Assembly: GCA_913062645.1 (NCBI GenBank)
Contig: CAJXVW010000001.1
Coordinates: 62,001-126,000 of the forward strand
Direction: 5' to 3'
Source: an uncultured Mycoplasmatota bacterium
GTDB lineage: Bacteria; Bacillota_I; Bacilli_A; Izemoplasmatales; Izemoplasmataceae
Length of the DNA stretch: 64,000 bases
In this document: piece after piece, positions 34,350 to 43,162 of the stretch
How positions within the stretch are numbered: position 1 is the stretch's first letter
Layout: the number at the start of each line of letters is the position of its first letter
Notes under the pieces: model-generated
What the model was told of the DNA's origin: nothing
Seen by the model: only the letters and a program-made list of their open reading frames with translations
Databases searched by the model: none
Made by a program: the position numbers and the translations under genes

Positions 34350-35651
34350 ATGAACAAAACCATAACCGTGATCGGTGCCGGCCTCGCCGGCAGCGAAGCC
34401 GCCTGGCAGCTTGCCAAACGCGGGTTTCACGTCCGCCTATACGAAATGCGCCCGAGCAAATTGACGCCGGCCCACAAGACGGGTCTGTTCGCCGAACTGG
34501 TGTGCTCCAACAGCATGCGCGCCAACTCCGTCGAGAATGCCGTGGGACTGCTCAAAGCGGAAATGCGGATGTTGGATTCACTGATCATTCGCGCCGCGGA
34601 TGCGGCACAGGTTCCAGCCGGCGGCGCACTGGCGGTCGATCGTGACGTCTTTTCATCCACGGTGACGGCGACACTGGATCAACATCCGAACATCACGATT
34701 GTCAAAGAAGAAGTGACCTCGATTCCCGATGGGCCCGTCATCATCGCAACGGGACCGCTCACCAGCGATGCGCTGTCCGACGCGATCATGAAGCGGATCG
34801 ATGAAGATTACCTGTATTTTTATGATGCCGCCGCACCAATCGTCGAGTACGATTCGATCGACATGACGAAAGCCTATCTCAAGAGTCGCTATGACAAAGG
34901 CGAGGCGGCTTACATCAACTGTCCGATGACCGAAGATGAGTTCAACCGGTGGTACGACGAGCTGATCAAAGCCGAGGAAGTGCCGGTTAAAGACTTCGAA
35001 CTGAAGGTGTTCGAAGGATGCATGCCCTTTGAAGAAATGGCCAAGCGGGGACGTCAGACCTTATTGTTCGGACCGATGAAACCGGTCGGTCTGGAACGCC
35101 CTGACGGTACCAGGCCATATGCGGTTGTGCAGCTCCGTCAGGACAACAAGGAAGGCACGCTCTACAACATCGTCGGCTTCCAGACCCATCTCAAATGGGG
35201 CGAACAGAAGCGCATCATCCGGATGATCCCCGGTCTTGAACAAGCAAGCATCGTTCGCTATGGCGTGATGCACCGCAATACTTTCATCAACAGTCCGCGT
35301 CTTTTGACCCCGCAGTATCGTCTTCGTGACAGCGACCATGTCTACTTCGCCGGCCAGATCACCGGTGTCGAAGGATACGTGGAAAGTGCCGCCAGCGGCA
35401 TCGTCGCAAGCATTTCCCTGGCTCGTCAGTTGAACGAACTGGATCCGATCGATTTTCCACCATCGACTGTCATCGGATCGCAGGCGCATTACGTGTCCGA
35501 AGGAAGCGTATCCGACTTCCAGCCGATGAATGCCAACTTCGGTCTGGTCGAGCCGCTCGCCTTCAAACACAAGAAAAAGGAGCGCAAACAACTGTATGCG
35601 GAGCGCTCATTATCAATCATGAAGACGCTTATCGAACAGTTGGGTGAATAA
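34350..35651 (+). CDS. trmFO: Methylene-THF--tRNA-(uracil-5-)-methyltransferase
   Basis: Folate- and FAD-dependent enzyme that makes m5U54 in the T-loop of tRNA; 433 aa. The FAD site is [19 protein letters not shown] at the N-terminus. The conserved [22 protein letters not shown] segment holds the active-site Cys near residue 51. [12 protein letters not shown] near 342 and the C-terminal PMNANFGL are family marks. It is followed by a small gene and xerC, close to the trmFO-xerC order of B. subtilis. Confidence 0.97.
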   Translation: MNKTITVIGAGLAGSEAAWQLAKRGFHVRLYEMRPSKLTPAHKTGLFAELVCSNSMRANSVENAVGLLKAEMRMLDSLIIRAADAAQVPAGGALAVDRDVFSSTVTATLDQHPNITIVKEEVTSIPDGPVIIATGPLTSDALSDAIMKRIDEDYLYFYDAAAPIVEYDSIDMTKAYLKSRYDKGEAAYINCPMTEDEFNRWYDELIKAEEVPVKDFELKVFEGCMPFEEMAKRGRQTLLFGPMKPVGLERPDGTRPYAVVQLRQDNKEGTLYNIVGFQTHLKWGEQKRIIRMIPGLEQASIVRYGVMHRNTFINSPRLLTPQYRLRDSDHVYFAGQITGVEGYVESAASGIVASISLARQLNELDPIDFPPSTVIGSQAHYVSEGSVSDFQPMNANFGLVEPLAFKHKKKERKQLYAERSLSIMKTLIEQLGE

Positions 35652-35652
35652 C

Positions 35653-35994
35653 ATGAACTTTGATAAACTGCGACTCAGCAAGTTTCGAACCTATGACGGG
35701 TACAACCTGCCGGACGATTTCGATCCACCCTTAGAACACGATCCGAACGCAGAGGTATTGTTCGCGTTCTGCACCTCGTTTGAGGACGTCGTACGGTTCG
35801 CCAATCTGGCGCGCAATCGTCAGACACACAAGAACAACCGTCTGTTTTTCATCTACCAAAAAGGCAACAAGGACTTTCACCGGGATCACATCTATGCGTT
35901 TTGCGACGCGGCCCCGTTTCTTCGCCGCAAAGCGCCGATTCTGTCCAGTCTGAGTGGCACATATAGTTGTTTCGCATTCGAAATCATAGTATAG
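35653..35994 (+). CDS. Hypothetical protein between trmFO and xerC
   Basis: Protein of 113 aa, 1 bp after the trmFO stop with GGTGAATAAC in front of the ATG. It looks soluble, with mixed helices and strands (EVLFAFCTSFEDVVRFANLARN and LFFIYQKGNKDFHRDHIYAFCDAAPFLRRKAP) and a short C-terminus. No known family. Its tight spacing on both sides makes it a real member of the trmFO-xerC operon. Confidence 0.65.
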   Translation: MNFDKLRLSKFRTYDGYNLPDDFDPPLEHDPNAEVLFAFCTSFEDVVRFANLARNRQTHKNNRLFFIYQKGNKDFHRDHIYAFCDAAPFLRRKAPILSSLSGTYSCFAFEIIV

Positions 35995-36002
35995 GTGATT
36001 GG

Positions 36003-36902
36003 ATGACCAATTCGGAAGCCATCGAACGTTTTCAGGCGTACATCGAGAGTGAACGACACTACAGCGAGCACACGCTGACGTCCTATCGGACGGACATCGC
36101 CACGCTCGAGGAGTTTCTCAAACGCGAGCAATTCGGCCAACTCGTCCATGTGACAAGCCGCATTGCCCGTTTCTACGTGGCGACATTGCACGAGCAGTAT
36201 ACCCCGAAGTCGATCGCCCGTAAGATCTCCAGCGTGCGCACGTTTTACGGTTTCCTTCAGGATGAGGAACTCATCAAGGAGAATCCCTTCCAGGACATCG
36301 ATCTTCCGAAACAGGCGCGGCAATTGCCCAAGTTCATCTATCCCGACGAGATCCAGTCCTTGTTTGATTCGATCGACACCTCGACGGTCCTTGGTCGTCG
36401 CAACTATCTGATCCTGGAGTTTCTGTATGGAACCGGCGTCCGCGTCGGTGAACTGGTGGCCATCAAATTGAACGACATTGATTATTTCCAGGATCTGGTC
36501 CTGATTCACGGCAAAGGATCAAAAGACCGTTATGTCCCGCTTCATGCAAGGCTCATCGAGGAATTGACGGATTATGTCCTGACAACTCGCAAGGATCTAC
36601 TCAAGAAGAACGAAAGCAAGCATCTGTTTCTCAATCATCGCGGCGCTCCAATCAGCGCCCGCGGCGTACGCATGATCGTCCATAAGATCTTGATCGACTC
36701 CGGTGAGAGCTTGAACCTCAGTCCCCATACGCTCCGTCACACGTTCGCAACGCACCTTCTCAACAACGGGGCGGACCTGCGCAGCGTCCAGGAGTTGCTC
36801 GGTCACGAAAGTCTGTCCAGTACCCAGATTTACACCAAGGTGTCCAAGGAGAAACTCAAGGACTCCTATCTCAAGGCGCATCCAAGGGCGAAACGAAAAT
36901 GA
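36003..36902 (+). CDS. xerC: Tyrosine recombinase XerC
   Basis: Site-specific recombinase of 299 aa that resolves chromosome dimers at dif with XerD. The N-terminal SAM-like core-binding domain covers 1-95. Catalytic residues are visible: Arg in GTGVRVGEL near 149, Lys in GKGSKDR near 173, HTLRH near 242-246, H in LLGHES near 267, and the Tyr nucleophile in STQIYTKV near 276. ATG 36003 is preceded by TAGGTGATTGG. XerC rather than XerD is inferred from the trmFO neighbourhood. No dif-like site was recognised here. Confidence 0.9.
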   Translation: MTNSEAIERFQAYIESERHYSEHTLTSYRTDIATLEEFLKREQFGQLVHVTSRIARFYVATLHEQYTPKSIARKISSVRTFYGFLQDEELIKENPFQDIDLPKQARQLPKFIYPDEIQSLFDSIDTSTVLGRRNYLILEFLYGTGVRVGELVAIKLNDIDYFQDLVLIHGKGSKDRYVPLHARLIEELTDYVLTTRKDLLKKNESKHLFLNHRGAPISARGVRMIVHKILIDSGESLNLSPHTLRHTFATHLLNNGADLRSVQELLGHESLSSTQIYTKVSKEKLKDSYLKAHPRAKRK

Positions 36903-37417
36903 TTCTGACAACCAAGCGACTGATCATCCGACCGGCCGTGCTGGAGGATCTAAACGCCATGCATCGCATCTTGTCCGATGAACAGACAATGAAGTTCTTT
37001 GTCGAAGGCCCACATGACGAGGCGATGGTAACAAGCATGCTCGAAGGCAACGGAGAAGACCTCGAACACTACACTATCATCCTCAAAGAAACTGGTGCCA
37101 TCATCGGCAAACTCAGTTTCGCGCCATGGTTCATGAAAATGACCTATGAAATCGGCTGGATCATCGACAAGAAACACACTGGCAAGGGATACATGTCGGA
37201 AGCCGCCGAAGCGATGCTGGAGTATGGATTCCATACCCTCAAACTGCATCGCATCATCGCGACCTGTCAACCGGAGAACCTTCCGTCCAAACGCATTTGC
37301 GAGAAGTTGAACATGCGCCTTGAAGGAACCTTCCAGCAATGCATTCACGTTCATGACGATACGTGGTGGGACGAACTCTTCTACGCCATTTTACGAGAAG
37401 AATACAAAGCGGAGTGA
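36899..37417 (+). CDS. GNAT N-acetyltransferase, RimJ/RimL type
   Basis: Protein of 172 aa. The N-terminus ILTTKRLIIRPAVLEDL is typical of the RimJ/RimL group. IGWIIDKKHTGKGYMSEAAEAML forms the acetyl-CoA loop, and RIIATCQPENLPSKRICEKLNM is motif B. Overlap with xerC (ATGA) shows co-expression. The substrate could be a protein N-terminus or a small amine. A terminator hairpin follows at 37410-37437. Confidence 0.88.
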   Translation: MILTTKRLIIRPAVLEDLNAMHRILSDEQTMKFFVEGPHDEAMVTSMLEGNGEDLEHYTIILKETGAIIGKLSFAPWFMKMTYEIGWIIDKKHTGKGYMSEAAEAMLEYGFHTLKLHRIIATCQPENLPSKRICEKLNMRLEGTFQQCIHVHDDTWWDELFYAILREEYKAE

Positions 37418-37437
37418 TCACGAGATCAATCCGTTTT
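37410..37437 (+). terminator. Terminator of the trmFO-xerC-GNAT operon
   Basis: CGGAGTGATC (37410-37419) pairs with GATCAATCCG (37424-37433) with one mismatch, loop ACGA, then TTTT. It overlaps the GNAT stop codon. Confidence 0.7.
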
Positions 37438-37501
37438 CTATACAAATGAATCATGACAAAAAGACGCCGAAAGCAATGTGGGAACGTAACGAGTTTCGAG
37501 A

Positions 37502-37540
37502 TGTGAACGATATTCACATATGAAAATGTTTTCACGTGAA
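37502..37540. promoter_or_regulatory. Cluster of four GTGAA/TTCAC half-sites
   Basis: TGTGAA-N5-TTCACA (37502-37518) and TTCACGTGAA (37531-37540), with TGAAAA-TG-TTTTCA (37521-37534) between and overlapping. The rest of the 37438-37670 gap shows nothing else but a TGT-TATAAT -10 at 37636-37644 for the HAD gene. Confidence 0.5.
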
Positions 37541-37670
37541 CAAAATGATACAAGATTTCGGATCAAATCGGAATAATTACGTTTAAGGCTGCAATGAAGC
37601 GCTTGAACAATTTACGATTCAATGGGTCAGTTGCGTGTTATAATGGAGTGAACAATGAAAGGTGATGAAA

Positions 37671-38333
37671 ATGAAGCTGGCAATTTATGATTTTGACGGG
37701 ACTTATGTAAATTTACAAACATTGCCATTCCTATACAAACTGTGGAAAGCGGAAGGAATCAACAACCGGGGCCACCGGTTGATCTGGCGCAAGATCACGT
37801 TGCGATATCTCCTTCATAAACTGCGCTTGTTCGGTTGGACCAAACAGCGATTCCGCGCCGATGCGATGGCGCAGACGGCTGATCTGTTCCGATCGGTGGA
37901 ACGACTGGTTCTGGATGACTTCCTACAAACCTTTCACGATCGGTTGCAACCGTTCGTCTCAACGCGTATGCGCGACCAATTGATGCGCGACCATGAGGAC
38001 GGCTATGTGACGGTCCTATTGAGTGGCAATTATGACATCATTCTCGAACCGTTCTTAAGTGATGGATTCGATCATGTCGTCGGAACTCCGCTCACCACTA
38101 ATGAAGGCTTGAAATCATCCGACAACGTTGACATCATCATCCATCAACGCAAAGCCGATGTGATCCGGAAACTCTTTCCCACGTCTGATTTTGCGGCATC
38201 CAAGGCGTATGCCGATTCTCATTACGACATGCCGATCTTCGACTTGGTGGGACATCCCATTGCTGTCAATCCCGATGACAAGCTGTATGCACACGCACTT
38301 GCTCATGGGTTTGAGATTATCACCGTTGAGTGA
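37671..38333 (+). CDS. HAD-superfamily IB phosphatase
   Basis: Protein of 220 aa. Motif I is YDFDGTYV (nucleophile Asp near residue 6, with the acid Asp two later), motif II VLLSGNYD near 121, then a Lys in QRKADVIRKL, and motif III AYADSHYDMPIF near 182. A helical cap sits between motifs I and II. This is the SerB-like IB class, acting on a small phosphorylated metabolite; the substrate is unknown. ATG 37671 lies 5 nt after AAAGGTGA; earlier GTG and ATG codons are inside the RBS. Confidence 0.85.
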   Translation: MKLAIYDFDGTYVNLQTLPFLYKLWKAEGINNRGHRLIWRKITLRYLLHKLRLFGWTKQRFRADAMAQTADLFRSVERLVLDDFLQTFHDRLQPFVSTRMRDQLMRDHEDGYVTVLLSGNYDIILEPFLSDGFDHVVGTPLTTNEGLKSSDNVDIIIHQRKADVIRKLFPTSDFAASKAYADSHYDMPIFDLVGHPIAVNPDDKLYAHALAHGFEIITVE

Positions 38334-38338
38334 TAAAG

Positions 38339-38362
38339 AAAACACCGCAGCTGCGGTGTTTT
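38339..38362. terminator. Bidirectional terminator between HAD and fabV
   Basis: The perfect palindrome AACACCGC-AGCT-GCGGTGTT (38341-38360) is flanked by A's and T's, between two converging genes. Confidence 0.88.
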
Positions 38363-38363
38363 T

Positions 38364-39566
38364 TTAGTATCCTTCGGGTTTGTAGCGCTCCACCAGGTCG
38401 TCGATATCGACATCGGCCTCGTAGTCGATTCCATCGATCTTGAACCCGTTGATCTGGAAGAATTCGGTCAGAAAGTGTTCGGTTCCAGGAAGGTTCATCA
38501 CGTCTTCGTCCGTCAGGGAGTTCATAAGCGTCATTGTCTCATCTTGAATCGCATCATCCATCTCGAAATGATCGAGACGGATGCGGTTCTGGTCATCGAC
38601 CAGACGCTTGGTTCCGTAGACCATGTCTGCAAACAGGCGGTACTTGTGCTCGAGGATGGTTTCATGGACGCCGTGATGGGACATCACATCATACAGGCAT
38701 GCGACGTAGATCGGCATCTGCGGGATGAACACGCTGGCTTTGGACACGACCGCCTTGCTGGAGGAGATCAATGCCTCGCCATGGTATTTGTCTTGTAACA
38801 TTTGATTCATGCTGCGCGCCTTGGCTTCGAGATCTTCTTTGGCTTTGCCCATCGAACCGCCGCGATAGATGGCTTCGGTCGTGGGGCCACCGACGTAGGT
38901 GTAGGCGATCGTCTTGAAGCCTTCGGCGAGCGCGCCGTGTTGTTCAAAATACGTGACCCAGTCCTGCCAGTCGCCGCCACCCATGACGTAGACGGTGTCG
39001 TCGACTTCCTGCGGGGTCGCCGGTTCAACTTCCAAATTGTAGACGCTGAGCGTCGCGATGTCGATCGTCTTGCCGACGGCTGGTGCGCCGATCGTCTTGA
39101 TCTGGGACCGGACGGTTTCTCCGGTCTCATGATTCTTGCGGACACCGGCGGCGAGCGAGTAGACAATCAAATCGAGTGTTCCGAATGTCTCTTTGACATA
39201 GTTTAGAACCAACTCCTTGGTCTCGAAACTGAACGCGTCGCCGAGGAAGTCCTTGTGTTGGTTGCCGGTTTCCCGGGCGAAGTGTTGGAACCAGACGTTG
39301 TTCCACCAACCGGCACTGCCGGTGCGCTTGCCGCGGGGAGCGGACTCGAAGCTGACGTTGACGGTGTTGGCTTTGGCGCCATAAGCGAGTGCGATGCGGC
39401 TTGCAAGCCCATAACCGGAAGAACCGCCGATGATCAGGACGTTCTTGGGACCTTTGAAGGGATCGTTGGCTTTGGCTTCTAGGATTTGACGTTCGATGAC
39501 TTTCTTGCATCCGATCGGATGCGCGTTGGTAAAGAAATTGGTGCGAATCGACGGGGTTATGATCAT
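38364..39566 (-). CDS. fabV: Trans-2-enoyl-CoA/enoyl-ACP reductase (FabV/TER family)
   Basis: NADH-dependent reductase of 400 aa, the typical FabV length. It starts MIITPSIRTNFFTNAHPIGC. The cofactor loop is GGSSGYGLASRIALAYG near residue 48, and GKRTGSAGWWN follows. The active-site Y-x8-K reads YRGGSMGKAK near 235-244, and the rest ends with DVDDLVERYKPEGY-like family sequence. It reduces crotonyl-CoA or enoyl-ACP, serving butyrate-type fermentation or fatty-acid synthesis. The frame extends upstream without stops, but ATG 39566 has a GAGGAG RBS and matches the family start. On the minus strand TGA-TATAAT (39618-39610) is the promoter. Confidence 0.95.
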   Translation of the reverse strand: MIITPSIRTNFFTNAHPIGCKKVIERQILEAKANDPFKGPKNVLIIGGSSGYGLASRIALAYGAKANTVNVSFESAPRGKRTGSAGWWNNVWFQHFARETGNQHKDFLGDAFSFETKELVLNYVKETFGTLDLIVYSLAAGVRKNHETGETVRSQIKTIGAPAVGKTIDIATLSVYNLEVEPATPQEVDDTVYVMGGGDWQDWVTYFEQHGALAEGFKTIAYTYVGGPTTEAIYRGGSMGKAKEDLEAKARSMNQMLQDKYHGEALISSSKAVVSKASVFIPQMPIYVACLYDVMSHHGVHETILEHKYRLFADMVYGTKRLVDDQNRIRLDHFEMDDAIQDETMTLMNSLTDEDVMNLPGTEHFLTEFFQINGFKIDGIDYEADVDIDDLVERYKPEGY

Positions 39567-39609
39567 GGGGATTCTCCTCGAAATGTTTTGATGTTCAAAT
39601 CTTTCCTGT

Positions 39610-39618
39610 ATTATATCA
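39610..39618 (-). promoter_or_regulatory. Extended -10 promoter of fabV
   Basis: TGA-TATAAT on the minus strand, about 45 bp before the fabV start; no clear -35. Confidence 0.5.
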
Positions 39619-39677
39619 TACCACAAGCACTGCGTGCATTCAATACGGAAAGTTTCCTTACGAAAGCAAGGGGATTT

Positions 39678-39686
39678 TGCTATAAT
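39678..39686 (+). promoter_or_regulatory. Extended -10 promoter of the ANT(6)-like gene
   Basis: TGC-TATAAT, with the start at 39717 preceded by GTAAGGAGA. Confidence 0.5.
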
Positions 39687-39716
39687 GGAGGTAAGTCGAT
39701 CGTAAGGAGAATCAAG

Positions 39717-40550
39717 ATGCGCAAGCTGGATGAAGAATTGATGAGACTGATTCGATTTGCAGAAGCGGACGACAACATTCGCGCGATGGTCCTGCAGGGT
39801 TCTTTCGTCAACGACAATGCCCCGAAGGACATCTTCAGCGATCTGGATCCGCTGTTTTATTGTACTGACGTGACGCCGTTCATAACGGATGACAAGTGGC
39901 GGTCGTCGTTCGGTGACGTGATTGCCAGGTTTGATGATGAATGGCCTGCGAAAGACGGGGAGAAGGCCTATACAAGGTTGACGTTGTATCGCGATGGGTT
40001 CAAGATCGACTTCGGTTTCCAGAGTATCAAACTGGCACAGTATGCGAATGACATGGAACTGTACAAGGTGTACGTCGACAAGGATGGCATCGTGCCGAAA
40101 CCGGATGTGACGGACGAACGGAAGTTCTATCTGTCCCCACCGACAGAACGAGAATATCAGGATGTCTTGCGCGATTTTTTCTTTGACAGCAGTTATGTCG
40201 TGAAAACGATTTATCGCGATGAAGTCACATTCAACCAGTACATGATTCACATCCTGCACAAGAAGATTCTCAAACTCGCGGAATGGTACATCGGATGTCA
40301 GCATGATTTCCAAGTCAACACCGGCATTCACGGTCGATATTTGAAACGGTATCTCAGCGCGGATGAATACGATCATCTCAAACAGACCTATGCGGGATCC
40401 GATCATGATGATGTTCGAAGCGCCTTGATGACGTCCTTTGATCTGGTGCGATATTTCGGAATGAGCGTTGCATCTAATCTGAGATTTGAATATCCAGACA
40501 AACTGGAACAAGACATGCGCGCTTACTGCGAGGAGTGGATGACCAAATGA
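39717..40550 (+). CDS. ANT(6)-like aminoglycoside 6-adenylyltransferase
   Basis: Protein of 277 aa, the usual ANT(6)-I/AadE length. The nucleotidyltransferase motif is intact: LQGSFVNDNAPKDIFSDLDPLF (residues about 23-45), in which GS, PKD and D-x-D mark the metal and ATP site. IDFGFQSI supplies a further Asp near 98. The C-terminal helical half (VVKTIYRDE, HILHKKILKLAEWYIG) follows the family plan. Family members inactivate streptomycin by AMP transfer. ATG 39717 follows AAGGAGAATCAAG. It overlaps the AlkZ-like gene by ATGA, so it is part of a resident operon. Activity is not proven. Confidence 0.82.
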   Translation: MRKLDEELMRLIRFAEADDNIRAMVLQGSFVNDNAPKDIFSDLDPLFYCTDVTPFITDDKWRSSFGDVIARFDDEWPAKDGEKAYTRLTLYRDGFKIDFGFQSIKLAQYANDMELYKVYVDKDGIVPKPDVTDERKFYLSPPTEREYQDVLRDFFFDSSYVVKTIYRDEVTFNQYMIHILHKKILKLAEWYIGCQHDFQVNTGIHGRYLKRYLSADEYDHLKQTYAGSDHDDVRSALMTSFDLVRYFGMSVASNLRFEYPDKLEQDMRAYCEEWMTK

Positions 40551-41701
40551 CACCATTGCAATGGACGAAACATCAAGCCAGGGATTTTCTTGTCTCGTAT
40601 CATTTCATCAACTCCAGTCCGGCGGAGTCCGTCCACGCCGTGTTTGATCGACTGCGACTGATTCAAACCGATCCGCTCAACGTCGTCGGACGCAACACCG
40701 AACTGGTGTTGCAATCGCGGGTGCCGGGATTTCAGAAAGACGATTTGTACGATGCGCTCTACCGGGATCGACTGCTGATCGATGCCTGGGACAAGCAGAT
40801 GAGCGTCTATCTTACTGAAGACTATCCTAAGCTGCATCCGATCCGCGCGTACCGCGCAGAACTGCAGCTCAACGCACTTCGCAAATACGCTGGAATTGAA
40901 GCATTGGACCATGCCGACGTCGTACTGGACATCATCCGCGAACAAGGACCGATTTTCTCTCGTGACATCAAGATCGGCGAAGCCAAACATTTCTACTGGG
41001 GACCGATGAAACCGTCAACGGCGACATTGGATTATCTCTTTCATCTGGGCAAGATCGGAATCGATTCGCGTCAGAATACACAAAAAAAATATGATCTGAT
41101 CGAGCGGTTGATTCCGAATCATCTGGATCCCTATCACTTCGATACGGAAGACGATTTCATCGACTGGTTCCTGCTGCGGCGCGTGCGCGCCGCGGGACTC
41201 GTGTGGAACAAGGGAACCACCGTGTTCTTGAACAAACACATCAAGACCAAACGAGTGCGCACCAAACATTTCAAACGGTTGTGTGATCAAGGCCTCCTTA
41301 CGGCTGTCCAAGTAGAGAACATCGATGAGAACCTGTACGTTCCGACCGATGCGCTCGAACGCAATGGGAGCATCGAAGATCGCATCTCATTCATCGCACC
41401 GCTTGACAACATGATATGGGAGCGCGATCTGATCAAGAAATTGTTCGAATTTGACTACAAGTGGGAAGTCTACGTACCGGCCAAGAAACGGGAGTACGGG
41501 TATTATGTATTACCCATCCTCCGTGGCAGTCGCTTCATCGGCCGGATCGAGTTCGAGAAACACCGCAACACCGATCCACTTCAAGTCAAACAGATCTGGT
41601 GGGAAGCGGGCATTGTTGTCGATGATCAACTTCATAAATTACTGGATCAAGCGTTGTCGCGCTTTGCGGCGTATCTGAATGCGAAAGGAGCGGTTCGATG
41701 A
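40547..41701 (+). CDS. AlkZ/YcaQ-like DNA glycosylase (winged helix)
   Basis: Protein of 384 aa of the HTH_42/YcaQ family. E. coli YcaQ (AlkZ2) removes interstrand crosslinks and Streptomyces AlkZ unhooks azinomycin adducts. LRLIQTDPLNVVGRN (about residue 35-50) contains the QxD catalytic motif of the YcaQ-type branch. The C-terminal half has FIAPLDNMIWERD and the barrel segment YGYYVLPILRGSRFIGRIE typical of the family. It sits between the ANT(6)-like gene and rlmH with 4-bp overlaps on both sides. A role in alkylation repair is inferred. Confidence 0.88.
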   Translation: MTPLQWTKHQARDFLVSYHFINSSPAESVHAVFDRLRLIQTDPLNVVGRNTELVLQSRVPGFQKDDLYDALYRDRLLIDAWDKQMSVYLTEDYPKLHPIRAYRAELQLNALRKYAGIEALDHADVVLDIIREQGPIFSRDIKIGEAKHFYWGPMKPSTATLDYLFHLGKIGIDSRQNTQKKYDLIERLIPNHLDPYHFDTEDDFIDWFLLRRVRAAGLVWNKGTTVFLNKHIKTKRVRTKHFKRLCDQGLLTAVQVENIDENLYVPTDALERNGSIEDRISFIAPLDNMIWERDLIKKLFEFDYKWEVYVPAKKREYGYYVLPILRGSRFIGRIEFEKHRNTDPLQVKQIWWEAGIVVDDQLHKLLDQALSRFAAYLNAKGAVR

Positions 41702-42177
41702 ACATCACGATTGTCGCCGTCGGGAAAGTGAAAGAGCGATATTTCACATCCGCCATCGAAGAATATGCCAAGCGCCTGTCGCGCTACTGTAAACTCCATA
41801 TCATCGAAGTGAAGGATGAGCGAGCTCCGGAATCCCTGTCCCACAAAGAAGAACTTCAGGTGAAAGACGTGGAGGGCGAACGCATCCTGTCCAAGTTGCC
41901 GGCTGATGCGTATGTCATTGCGCTCGAGCGCAAAGGGGTGAAGATGACCAGCGAAGCGTTCGCCAACAAAATCGTTGACATTCAAACGTACAACTCGTCG
42001 CACATCGCATTTGTCATTGGTGGTTCACTCGGGCTGTCGAATGCGGTTCGCCGGAAGGCCGATCTGGAGTTGTCCTTTTCATCGTTCACGTTCCCGCATC
42101 AGATGATGCGGGTGATTTTGCTGGAACAAATATACCGTGCGTTTAGGATAAACAACAACGAGCCGTATCACAAATAA
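41698..42177 (+). CDS. rlmH: 23S rRNA (pseudouridine1915-N3)-methyltransferase
   Basis: SPOUT-class methyltransferase of 159 aa that modifies pseudouridine 1915 in helix 69 of 23S rRNA. Family marks: ITIVAVGKVKERYF at the start, ALERKGVKMTSEAFA near 80, the knotted SAM site FVIGGSLGLSNAVRRKAD near 103, and the end FPHQMMRVILLEQIYRAFRINNNEPYHK-like tail including the conserved YHK terminus. ATG 41698 overlaps the AlkZ-like stop. No strong terminator is seen after it. Confidence 0.97.
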   Translation: MNITIVAVGKVKERYFTSAIEEYAKRLSRYCKLHIIEVKDERAPESLSHKEELQVKDVEGERILSKLPADAYVIALERKGVKMTSEAFANKIVDIQTYNSSHIAFVIGGSLGLSNAVRRKADLELSFSSFTFPHQMMRVILLEQIYRAFRINNNEPYHK

Positions 42178-42263
42178 TTGCAACTTATGATATGCAGATC
42201 CTACATAAGCTATTAAAAGGCTCTGCTTGTAAATTGCATTATCACAGCTGACAATCATATCTA

Positions 42264-42272
42264 TGATATAAT
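42264..42272 (+). promoter_or_regulatory. Extended -10 promoter of the Hsp31-like gene
   Basis: TGA-TATAAT 33 bp before the ATG at 42305. Confidence 0.5.
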
Positions 42273-42304
42273 CAAATTACTAGAATAAAGGAATGGAGAG
42301 TACT

Positions 42305-43162
42305 ATGCTTAAACGAATATTCGGCATTGCACCTAAACAAGAAGAAGATGGAAGTTATAGTCCATCTCGTCTTGGCCTAAGAATCGGAACAGTAAGTAAA
42401 ACCAACTATTCTGAACCGGGCTATCAACCATATCGAGGCAAAACATCGAGAATACTAATTTTATTTACTGAACAGAAACACATGAAGATGAAAAACGGAA
42501 AACGATTCTCTACCGGAAACCATCCTGTCGAATCTTTGGTACCCATGTTGCATCTTCAACAAGCAGGGTTTACTTTTGACATTGTTACTCCAAGTGGAAA
42601 GCCAGTTGTATTTGAAATGTGGGCATTTCCTAATCAAGATACTGCAGTGAAGGACATCTATCAACAATACGAAGAAGAGTTTGAAAAACCACATGATTTG
42701 CGAAATCACATAGACGTTTTTAAAAACCATCTTAATGAGTATGCTGCAGTGTTTATTCCAGGTGGACATGGAGCTATGCTAGGTTTACCAGAGAACGAAC
42801 AAGTCGGAAACGTACTTCACCTTGCTTTTGAACACAACAAGTGCATTTTGTCGATATGCCATGGTCCAGCTGCATTACTGGCAACGACTCTGGACGATAA
42901 AGAGTTTCTGTTTTCGGGATATCAAATGGCAGTTTTTCCAGATGAAGTCGATCGACAATCTCCAATCATTGGATATCTACCAGGACATATGCCATGGAAG
43001 TTAAACGAAGCATTACGTCAATATGGTGTTGAAATCGTAAATTCAAAATCTGATGAAACAGTATGTCAAGATCGAAATCTTATTACTGGAGCAAGTCCAA
43101 CCGCAGCGAATGCGTTCGGTATACTTGCAGCTACCACATTGTTAAAAACACTTAGCTCATAA
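42305..43162 (+). CDS. DJ-1/PfpI superfamily protein, Hsp31/HchA type
   Basis: Protein of 285 aa, the length of HchA (Hsp31) chaperone and glyoxalase III-type proteins. FIPGGHGAMLGLPENEQVG near 155 and the nucleophile elbow LSICHGPAALLAT (Cys near 182) carry the active site. Glu in PSGKPVVFEMW near 102 completes it. GYLPGHMPWKLNEALRQYGVEIVN near the end fits the family. ATG 42305 lies 6 nt after GGAG; an in-frame ATG at 42293 is within the RBS. The gene is clearly more AT-rich than its neighbours and stands alone, so acquisition by transfer is plausible. Confidence 0.9.
   Translation: MLKRIFGIAPKQEEDGSYSPSRLGLRIGTVSKTNYSEPGYQPYRGKTSRILILFTEQKHMKMKNGKRFSTGNHPVESLVPMLHLQQAGFTFDIVTPSGKPVVFEMWAFPNQDTAVKDIYQQYEEEFEKPHDLRNHIDVFKNHLNEYAAVFIPGGHGAMLGLPENEQVGNVLHLAFEHNKCILSICHGPAALLATTLDDKEFLFSGYQMAVFPDEVDRQSPIIGYLPGHMPWKLNEALRQYGVEIVNSKSDETVCQDRNLITGASPTAANAFGILAATTLLKTLSS

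Noticed and set aside
36003-36902. Tyrosine recombinase as a sign of an integrated element
   Set aside because: Length, motifs and the trmFO neighbourhood fit housekeeping XerC; no att-like repeats or cargo genes are next to it.
39567-40556. 330-codon upstream extension of the fabV frame
   Set aside because: It is antisense to the ANT(6)-like gene, and ATG 39566 has a good RBS and matches the FabV family start.
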